Below, in pieces: positions 1 through 6,600 of a stretch of 12,787 nt of DNA. Position 1 is the first letter of the stretch, and the number at the start of each line of letters is the position of its first letter. This DNA is from Baffinella frigidus (lineage: Eukaryota > Cryptophyceae > Cryptomonadales > Baffinellaceae), in the NCBI GenBank assembly GCA_026770585.1, contig MU647565.1:5747-18533 (forward strand). Reading direction: 5' to 3'. A program made the translations under genes and the position numbers. The notes beneath the pieces were generated by a model, which saw nothing but the letters and a program-made list of their open reading frames with translations, was not told the DNA's origin and made no database searches.

Positions 1-868
1 GATCTGTCTTTCCAGCTGCATGCACAGTCTCTTGAGCAGCGGCGACGAGCCGCTGCACCACGTTGGAAGGACTGTAGCAAGCTGACAGCAGGCTAGTGGA
101 GAGTTGGCCACTTATAAAATCCACTAGCTTGACAGGTTTAGGGTTTAGGGTTTAGGGTTTAGGGTTTAGGGTTTTTGGTTTTGGGATTAGCACCGTCGCA
201 AGGTTCCCGGGAGGCGGCCTGCCGCCCCCAAGAACGCCCCTGCTTTTGACGAGAGTTATTGGGAGGAATATGGTGTGACAAAGGCAGAGCCATGTTGAAG
301 ATTTGTTGTGCACAGTCCCGGAGTGAGGTACTTTTGCTTCTTGAATGTTAGGGTTTAGGGTTTAGGGTTTGCACCCGCCGCCCGAGACCATGCTTGGTTT
401 GATTTTGAACGTCTGCACCTTCTGCGCATCCCTTGCGTTCGTGTGAAGCAGCTCCTGCTCGGAAAGAGACCATTATTGATACCGCCAGAAGCCTGAAGTT
501 AGTCGACATCGTGCATGGATCGCTTTCGAAACGGAGCGCGTGGGCAACGGCGCGTTGTGATAAATGCGCCAACGAGGGGCTGCGCCGCGTGAGGGAGAGC
601 ATGGGCCAGTTGTGGTGCCATCGAATGGAGAACGACGCCAACGTTGGTGTCGATGGCTCTCGAGCACAGGCGCGCCATCGCCCATCGGTAGAGCACCACG
701 GTGGACGGGCGAGGCTGAAACCTCGCGCTTTTTCGCATCCGGGGGTATAAAGTGCACGCTACTCGGGAGTTGCGGCGGCGGCGGCGGTTTGACGGCAGCT
801 CCCTTGCCGCACGACGAGCACGAGACCCCCGCCACGGGTAGGGTGTTCCCGCACGACTCACAGAACAT
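1..868 (-). CDS. Zinc-ribbon protein gene, 5' part (three exons, runs off left edge)
   Basis: Proposed exons are 868-722, 418-375 and 71-1, with the rest beyond the left edge. Exon 1 starts with ATG at 868 and encodes 49 residues. Its first 21 hold a CxxC...CxxC zinc ribbon (C3, C6, C17, C20), followed by a proline run and an FIPPDAKK segment; the donor is GAG|GTTTC. Exon 2 (acceptor AAG|GTGCAG; alternatives at 421 and 412 keep the frame) encodes a TFKIKPSM-like segment and ends in phase 2 at GG|GTGCAA. The third exon, after TTGCTACAG, joins in that phase and gives an amphipathic helix (NVVQRLVAAAQETVHAAGK). Such N-terminal zinc ribbons occur in many unrelated proteins, so the function is not known. 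Exon 1 is fairly secure; the two downstream exons are inferred from frame, phase and composition. Confidence 0.5.
136..175. repeat. Telomere-type (TTTAGGG)n array in an intron
   Basis: About five consecutive TTTAGGG heptamers on the plus strand, decaying into GTTTTTGGTTTTGGG. On the transcript of the minus-strand zinc-ribbon gene it reads CCCTAAA and lies about 65 bases upstream of the proposed acceptor at 72-73. A second short array (350-372) adjoins the donor of the preceding exon. The flanks are unique, coding-looking sequence, so this is interstitial and not a chromosome end. Confidence 0.9.
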
Positions 869-1175
869 CTTTCACAAGGTGGTTGACAGAAAGATGATGG
901 TTCGCACCAGACATGACGCGAGGGCTCGCGCGGAGGTTAGTGCGGAGGGGTCGCTAGGAGGTTTTTGCGCTGGATTCACGCGAGGGTTCGCGCGGTAGCC
1001 GACTTTGCGATGAAGTGAGTGATGAAAGAATTACGAAAAAACGGTCTGGTCAAAAAAGACTCGTTTTTTTTTGTGATTGGGTCCTATCGTTGACAGAAGG
1101 AGCTTCATGGGATGAGACACGATAATATTCATCCAGATACACCTCCCAGTTTGACCCAACGAGCCCCACGCCACC
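869..1175. promoter_or_regulatory. Divergent promoter region between zinc-ribbon and plastid-protein genes
   Basis: This 307-base interval separates the minus-strand ATG at 868 from the plus-strand ATG at 1176, so it should hold both promoters and 5' UTRs. It contains a direct repeat, GCGAGGGCTCGCGCGG near 918 and GCGAGGGTTCGCGCGG near 980, and a run of nine T at 1065-1073. No clear TATA box was seen. The role is inferred only from position. Confidence 0.45.
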
Positions 1176-1574
1176 ATGGCCACGCCTCCGTCCGTACTGG
1201 CGCTGCTGGCGCTGATCTGCATGGCGCTGCTTGTGATCCCGTCCAGCGCCTTCGTCCCGACGTTCCCGGCCACCTCGCACGCCCTGCGCCTCCGCTCCGC
1301 GCGCTGCCCCATGGTTATCCTCCCGCTCGGCACCGCTTCAGCAGCGACGAGTACGCTCCTCCAGATGAGCGGCGGCAGGAACACCGACGCCAACCACGCC
1401 AACCAGCTCAACCCGGACGACGACGAGGTCGCCTCGTACTTGTCGACCTCGGCGGGCAACCCCGCCACTCACACCCTTTCTTCCACCTCTGACGACGACG
1501 ACTACGATGGCCGCAAGTCCCGCAACACCGGCAACCTCAAAGATCTCTGGGGGGTTTGGGCTTTGGGGATTTAG
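1176..1574 (+). CDS. Probable plastid-targeted protein, first exon
   Basis: The ATG at 1176 sits in a near-ideal start context (CCACC before ATGG). Residues 1-25 form a hydrophobic signal peptide ending in SSAFVP, which resembles the ASAFAP cleavage motif of heterokont, cryptophyte and haptophyte plastid presequences. A Ser/Thr/Arg-rich, acid-poor transit-like stretch follows, and from about residue 70 an acidic, low-complexity region with DDDE and SDDDDYDG. The open frame stops at 1574, but its last bases (GGGGTTTGGGCTTTGGGGATTTAGG) look like the telomere-like intron sequence common in this window. The exon may therefore end at a GG|GTTTGG donor (1553) and continue downstream, perhaps through the candidate exons at 1586, 2107 and 2574. 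The mature domain is not recognisable. Confidence 0.65.
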   Translation: MATPPSVLALLALICMALLVIPSSAFVPTFPATSHALRLRSARCPMVILPLGTASAATSTLLQMSGGRNTDANHANQLNPDDDEVASYLSTSAGNPATHTLSSTSDDDDYDGRKSRNTGNLKDLWGVWALGI

Positions 1575-1585
1575 GCTTTGTGCAG

Positions 1586-1639
1586 CCCCGACGACGACGA
1601 GTACTCATCAACCCTGCTGCCCGCGGCTGCCTCAATCCC
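1586..1639 (+). other. Candidate small exon or exon-fragment copy (PDDDE)
   Basis: It begins after TTTGTGCAG and ends before GTAAATGG, a good donor. In the frame C|CCC GAC GAC GAC GAG it encodes PDDDEYSSTLLPAAASIP, which echoes NPDDDE in the exon upstream. Read without splicing it meets TAA at once. Most of it is also the left arm of a perfect 40-base inverted repeat. It is either a true small exon (phase 2, matching the candidate exon at 2107) or a decayed copy of the upstream exon. Confidence 0.3.
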
Positions 1640-1752
1640 GTAAATGGCGAGTAGATGCATACGCCCTACGGTAGAGATTTAGGACCTGCCTAGGGCGACT
1701 TAAGCGATTAATCGGGATTGAGGCAGCCGCGGGCAGCAGGGTTGATGAGTAC
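1601..1752. repeat. Perfect 40-base inverted repeat around a family-B-like core
   Basis: Bases 1601-1640 are exactly complementary in reverse to 1713-1752. The 72-base loop holds CATACGCCCTACGGTAGAG and GACCTGCCTAGGGC, which resemble the core of the family B miniature elements at 2256, 3014 and 4009. The arms contain coding-like sequence, so this looks like a foldback duplication around an old family B copy. Confidence 0.85.
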
Positions 1753-1927
1753 GCCTCCCCTTCAAAGAGACTGAGAGTCGTCTGGGGTTCTTGCATCGAT
1801 CACGTCCATGTAGACGCTCAGAATGCGCTACATGGTGGCCATGTTGCTTCCGATCCACAATAAACATATTTTCTCTCAGACTTTGGCTGTTTTTCTCCCT
1901 GCAGCCCAGGCCCCTGAGGTGGCCCTA

Positions 1928-2043
1928 CAGGGATACCTCGCTCATAAGAAACTGCACCCCCCTAGGACCCTACATTAGGCCTATGCCTAGGACCCTATGG
2001 TGGTCCTATGGGGGGTCTGTTTCTTATGAGCGAGGCACCCCTG
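1928..2043. mobile_element. Family A miniature inverted-repeat element, copy A1
   Basis: Terminal inverted repeats of about 27 bases: CAGGGATACCTCGCTCATAA at the left, and the reverse complement of a similar sequence ending GGCACCCCTG at the right. It is flanked on both sides by TA (1926-1927, 2044-2045), the target duplication typical of Tc1/mariner-type elements. The central part is itself near-palindromic (CCTAGGACC and GTAGGGCC modules). It has no coding capacity, so it would have to be mobilised in trans. Confidence 0.88.
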
Positions 2044-2106
2044 TATGCTCCTAGGACCAGCCGTACTGTGGGACCCTAAGGCGCGGTGTTTGTCCTCAAT
2101 TTCGAG

Positions 2107-2237
2107 CAACCACCGTAGCAACGGTGGTTCCCGAGCGTTGTCCAATCCCATGAGTGTGGCGTATTTCGAGGATACGCTACATGTCCTTCCAGAAGGATTG
2201 GCGTGCCTGGCGCTGAGCTTGCGTGTGGCTCTAGGCG
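2107..2237 (+). other. Candidate exon with hydrophobic end (first copy of a duplicated segment)
   Basis: After a weak acceptor (TTTCGAG) an open frame encodes a segment with SNPMSVAYFEDTLHVLPEG followed by a hydrophobic stretch (LACLALSLRVALGG). A possible donor, GGCG|GTACAG, ends it in phase 1. The last 62 bases (2179-2240) recur at 2560-2621. It could belong to the plastid-targeted gene starting at 1176, because its phase matches the small candidate exon at 1586-1639. No family was recognised. Confidence 0.3.
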
Positions 2238-2255
2238 GTACAGAGATAGAATATA

Positions 2256-2356
2256 TCCCTTAAGTGGCCAGCCGGTCAAAATTGACCCGCAAGAGGTCCT
2301 AGGCAGGTCCTAGGGCCCTACGGTAGGGCGTATGCGCCTACTGGGCACTTGAGGGA
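2256..2356. mobile_element. Family B miniature inverted-repeat element, copy B1
   Basis: 101 bases with termini TCCCTTAAGTGGCCAG and CTGGGCACTTGAGGGA, flanked by TA on both sides. The core, CCTAGGCAGGTCCTAGGGCC with CTACGGTAGGG, resembles part of the family A core, so the two families are probably related. It has no open frame of its own. Confidence 0.85.
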
Positions 2357-2440
2357 TAGAGAGACGCGATGAGATCCTGTGTGCAGTGATCGTCCTCTGC
2401 CCTGGAGTGACCAAATCAGCCTGAGAGACAACTACATGTA

Positions 2441-2558
2441 CAGGGGTACCTCGCTCACAAGAAACCGCCCCCCCCCCTAGGACCACCGTAGGGCCCTAGG
2501 CATAGGCCTACTGTAGGGTCCTAGGGGGGGGCGGTTTCTTATGAGCGAGGTACCCCTG
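2441..2558. mobile_element. Family A miniature inverted-repeat element, copy A2
   Basis: 118 bases, starting CAGGGGTACCTCGCTCACAA and ending with the inverse GGTACCCCTG, flanked by TA on both sides (2439-2440, 2559-2560). C and G runs of 7-9 flank the palindromic core of CCTAGGACC, GTAGGGCC and CATAGGCC modules. Directly after it comes the second copy of the coding-like duplication that begins ACATGTCCTTCCAG. Confidence 0.9.
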
Positions 2559-2573
2559 TACATGTCCTTCCAG

Positions 2574-2940
2574 AAGGATTGGCGGGCCTGGTGCTGAGCT
2601 TAAGTGTGGCTCTAGGCGGTATCGCGCATCGCCCGTCGGAGTTGCTTCGCATGCTTTGGTGCTTTGGTGCTTTTCTTTACACTCACATCGAAGGCCACGC
2701 CCACCTCACTCTCGAGGAGTTGGGAACGATCTACGGGTGAGCTCCTCGACCCCACCCACATGGGTCCGGCCGATGCATGTTGGGGATTCCAGGAGTCCTT
2801 CATTGACACCCTTCGGCCTCGCCTACCCACCTTCTTTCACCACCGCTGCATCTGCAGCGCCCACCTACATCCCCTCTCCTCTACCACTGCCTCTACTTAC
2901 GCCCGCATCTACAAGGGGTCCTCGAAAACACCGTCCATAG
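2574..2940 (+). other. Candidate exons of an unrecognised membrane-like protein
   Basis: After the acceptor CCTTCCAG an open frame runs from GLAGLVLSLSVALGG (hydrophobic) through a segment with HRPSELLRMLWCFGAFLYTH and LTLEELGTIYG. It ends at a strong donor, CTACGG|GTGAGC (2736|2737). A 56-base intron to ATTCCAG (2792) would then lead into a Pro/Ser/Thr-rich tail stopping at TAG 2938-2940. That intron is much shorter than the others here, and a second frame through the same bases is also open to 2993, so the 3' half is uncertain. The start phase (1) fits the candidate exon ending at 2237. It may be an interior part of the plastid-targeted gene. Confidence 0.35.
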
Positions 2941-2955
2941 CGCCGCAGTCGCCTA

Positions 2956-3174
2956 CAGGGGTACCTCGCTCACAAGAAACCGCCACCCCCTAGGATCCCC
3001 TACAGTAGACCTATCTCTTAAGTGGCCAGTAGGCTCATACGCCCTACCGTAGGGCCCTAGGACCAGCCTAGGACCTCAGGCCCCAAAATTTGGAGGCCTG
3101 GCCACTTAAGGGATACCTAGGGCCCTACGGTGGTCCTAGGAGGGTGGGCGTTTCTTATGAGCGAGGTACCCCTG
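2956..3174. mobile_element. Family A element A3, interrupted by a nested family B element
   Basis: Left end CAGGGGTACCTCGCTCACAA and right end GGTACCCCTG, flanked by TA (2954-2955, 3175-3176). At 219 bases it is about 100 longer than its relatives, because a complete family B element (3014-3113) sits at a TA inside its core. Confidence 0.88.
3014..3113. mobile_element. Family B element B2, nested inside A3
   Basis: 100 bases with termini TCTCTTAAGTGGCCAG and CTGGCCACTTAAGGGA, flanked by TA (3012-3013, 3114-3115). It is inverted relative to B1 and B3: its TAGGCTCATACGCCCTAC block is the reverse complement of theirs. The A core resumes directly after it (CCTAGGGCCCTACGGTGG), so family B inserted after A3 was already in place. 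Confidence 0.87.
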
Positions 3175-3188
3175 TACATGTACAGCAG

Positions 3189-3429
3189 GCCTGCGCATCT
3201 GAGCGCATGGCCACCCTGCGTGCGGCCTGCGACATCAACTTCGAGACGAGCCCGCCTCGGGACCGTTACAGGGGTACCTCGCTCATAAGAAACTGTCCCC
3301 CCCCTGGGACCACCGTAGGGACATAGGCATGGTCCTACTGCAGGGTCCTAGGGGGGATCGGTTTCTTATGAGCGAGGTACCCCTGTACGGGCGGGGCGGG
3401 CTCGTCCTGGACTATGTCCTCACACCTTA
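3189..3429 (+). pseudogene. Coding fragment split by element A4
   Basis: After the acceptor-like TACAGCAG, 3189-3268 reads as protein (ERMATLRAACDINFETSPPR). The frame then enters element A4. If A4 and one TA copy are removed, translation continues in the same frame from 3388 as YGRGGLVLDYVLTPY, up to the TA where element A5 begins. This suggests an exon broken by two family A insertions. The family is not recognised, and whether it belonged to the gene starting at 1176 is unknown. It could only be functional if the element is removed from the RNA. Confidence 0.45.
3269..3385. mobile_element. Family A element A4, inserted in a coding fragment
   Basis: 117 bases from CAGGGGTACCTCGCTCATAA to its inverse ending GGTACCCCTG, with TA at 3267-3268 and 3386-3387. 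Removing the element and one TA restores an open frame (CGT TAC GGG CGG), which supports these exact boundaries. Confidence 0.9.
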
Positions 3430-3546
3430 CAAGAATACCTCGCTCATAAGAAACTGCCCCCCCCCTAGGACCACCGTAGGGCCCTAGGCATAGGCCTACT
3501 GCAGGGTCCTAGGATGAGGCACGTTCTTATGAACGAGGTACCCCGG
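3430..3546. mobile_element. Family A element A5
   Basis: 117 bases, ends CAAGAATACCTCGCTCATAA and GAACGAGGTACCCCGG, TA on both sides (3428-3429, 3547-3548). It is more diverged than A2 or A4. Only five bases separate its right TA from the first base pair of A6's flanking TA. Confidence 0.82.
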
Positions 3547-3553
3547 TACAGTA

Positions 3554-3672
3554 CAGGAGTACCTCGCTCATAAGAACCCCCCCCCCCCCAGGACCCTACA
3601 GTAGACCTAAGCCTAGGGCCCTATGGTGGTCCTAAGGGGGGGGGGCGGTTTCTCACGAACGAGGCACCCCTG
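3554..3672. mobile_element. Family A element A6, abutting the exonuclease stop codon
   Basis: 119 bases, ends CAGGAGTACCTCGCTCATAA and GAACGAGGCACCCCTG. TA precedes it (3552-3553); the right flank is CG instead of TA. It lies eight bases beyond the stop codon of the minus-strand exonuclease gene (TAA at 3681-3683), so it should form the proximal 3' UTR of that transcript. Confidence 0.82.
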
Positions 3673-3680
3673 CGCAGCAC

Positions 3681-6600
3681 TTAGCTGTTCTGGAGAATCT
3701 CGGCCTCCCAGACCTCGCGGTGGCGCAGGTAGAGCTGCAGCGTGTGTGCTGCGTCCTCCACGGGACAGTGCTCGCCCACCTAGTTTGGGGTTTAGGGTTT
3801 AGGGTTTGTAGGGTTCGGGGGTAGGGCTTATGGTTTATTTAGGCCTTTGTGGTGAGACCACCAGGGATCTCTTGCGAGTCCTCGACTTGACAGTGCTCTC
3901 CCACCTGGAAGCAGGGTAAAAACGTGAGACCCTTTTCGCTCCACAGGTTGACGGATTTGCACCACGATTCGGTCCACGAACACACTCTAGAGTGTCAACT
4001 TCAGAATATCCCTTAAGTGACCAACGGGTGAATAATCGCCCGTGGAAGCCCTAGGCAGGTCCTAGGGCCCTACGGTAGGGCGTATGAGCCTACTGGTCAC
4101 TTAAGGGATAAGGCAGCGCAGCAGCGTGTGTGCCGCATCATCCACGGGGCAGAGCTCCCCCACCTGGACCCAGGTGGTATTAATATCAACGTGTGAAAAG
4201 TCGGGCAACCCGAGGGAGGCAGAGCTAGGCAAACGCGTCCGAAAGCAAATGCGCGAAATGGGCAGGGGGGTGTCCGGATGCGCGCTTCTGCAAGACGTGT
4301 TCGCACAGGCTCGGCGCGTGCCCAAACTCGCTACAAGGCGATTGTAGACTCGGGATCGCGGTACAAACTAAAACGCCCTGGTACAAAACGCGTTGTAAGC
4401 TAGGACCTGGATGCGCTTCTTCAAGACGTGTTCGCACAGGCTCGGCGCGTGCCCAAACTCGCTACAAGGCGATTGTAGACTCGGGATCGCGGTACAAACT
4501 AAAACGCCCTGGTACAAAACGCGTTGTAAGCTAGGACCTGGATGCGCTTCTTCAAGACGTGTTCGCACAGGCTCGGCGCGTGCCCAAACTCGCTACAAGG
4601 CGATTGTAGACTCGGGATCGCGGTACAAACTAAAACGCCCTGGTACAAAACGCGTTGTAAGCTTGTAAGCTAGGACCTGGATGCGCTTCTTGAGGACGTG
4701 TTCGCAGAGCTTCTTGAGGCTCGGTGCTTGCGACGCGTCGTACCTGAGCACAGATGAGAGTTTGAGGCTGAGGCTCCCTCCTTTCAAAAGGGTTCCTGGT
4801 ACAAATGAAACACTGTTGCGCCCAGGAATGGCTCCAATGCCCCCGCCTTTTGGCGTGTTTGCTGGAGAATAATCCAATAATTGCGACGCGGCGTACCTAC
4901 GTCCACACGTCTTTATTACATTTGGAATGCGGCTATTTTCTGGTACACACGTTACGGCTACGCTATTTTCTGGTACACAGGTTAAAACCATGTTCCAAAT
5001 ATCGCCCTTTTTAGTCCCTGTGACATTCCAAATCACGGTATTCCAAATCTGAGTTCTCACTCACGATTCCCTCGAAACGAGTTTCACCGTGCGAGGCCAC
5101 ACACATAGATTTGCAACGTGGCTATTTGCTGGTACAAACTTGACGGATCGTACCTGTGTCCAAGCGTTGTCACTCACGATTCTCTCTAAACGGGTTTCGG
5201 TCCGAGGCCCTGGAATGAGATTTGCAACGTGGCCATTTTCTGGTACAAATTTTGAATGGGCGCTATCAGGAACCGAAGGTAATTTCGGTAATGCCGAATA
5301 GAAGCACAGGAGAAAAAAACGATTGGGCGATACAGGAGAAGAAGAAGGCTACGGAAGCAACGCCTGCAAAGGTCCGTATCTTGCTAGAGCGTTTGCGGAA
5401 ATGGTTGTCCGTTTTCGACTTGCAGTTCTCGGGTTTTCGGATTTTTAAAAATGTTGTTAAGGTCGTAAAACATTCTAAATGGACACTGCTGGTACAGATG
5501 AAACCCCGAAACACCGAAAACTGCAAGTCGAAAACGGACAACAATTACCGCAAACGCTCTACGAGCAACGCAGCAGAGTGACACGACACAGTCACACAGA
5601 ACAGAACAAGAAGAAAAGTCAGTTATGAGATTATCGACTAGGTGAGATTCTGGTCCTTTGGGGGTGGTCCCTTGCTAAGGGGGTTACGAATACCACCCCC
5701 CTTGCTAAGGGGCTTACCAATAAGAAGGATCAGCTGCACCCCACGCTAGACCTGAGGGTGGTCAATCGCAAAAGTCAACTCCCGCAGGTGCATCGCAAAA
5801 GTCAACACCCACAGGTGCGCTGGCAACTTTCGGCGGGATCCCCCGCTTTGGGTGGATTCTGCCCTTGCGGCAACTTTTGATTGCCACTCATCACATCTAA
5901 AGTGGTGTCGAGCACGCCCGCAAGCTCCTGGTACGCCACCCTAAACCCCAAAGAGTTGAGGGGGACGTGCACCTAAAATCCAAACCTTAATCTCTAAAGC
6001 TACCTGAAACTCCCAAGAATAAACCTGACACCAAAAGCCAAATCCCGCACTTGTCGAGCAAGCTCCCTGGTTGAGCTTTGGTAACACCCTTACCCAAACC
6101 CCGACACTTGAACCCCGAACCCCTAACACTTCACCCCCAAAGCGTAACCCCCAAAGACCGTACCTGCGAGCATGCCCAGGAGCTCCCGCCGCAAGGCTCT
6201 AATGGGAGATTGTTCTGGCTCTAAGCCTGTCCGGATGGGTAATGCAGAGGAGGAATAGCAGAACACAGCAAGAAGCCGACGAAAACAACACCTGTACACG
6301 CAAATAATACTTGATGAAAAAAAGATAGACCCTGGACCCTGCGCCCAGTACACTGACAGGGCGGAGTTTTTGTATGAGTCAACTCAAGGCGAAAAACGAT
6401 TTCCCAAGTGCCCAATCTGGGTACCTCGTTTCTAAGTTGACAGATTTTGTGGGTGAATCGACTTTTACAAAATCTCCGGCCTGGCAGTGCAGTACCTGTC
6501 GAGCACGCCCGCGAGCTCCCGCCGCAAGCCGCGGTGGATGTGGATCAACATGTGTCACAATGCCAGAACATCATTCGCGATTTGAAGGCTGAGGTCCAGG

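Noticed and set aside
4225-4668. Repeated small open frames in both directions
   Set aside because: They arise from the 131-base tandem units, which are explained as exon 6 copies.
4265-4690. A CRISPR-like array
   Set aside because: The repeat unit is 131 bases with no repeat-spacer alternation and derives from an exon; the genome is eukaryotic.
5222-5584. Open frames on both strands around 5222-5584
   Set aside because: The two strands give nearly the same peptides because the region is a palindromic foldback element.
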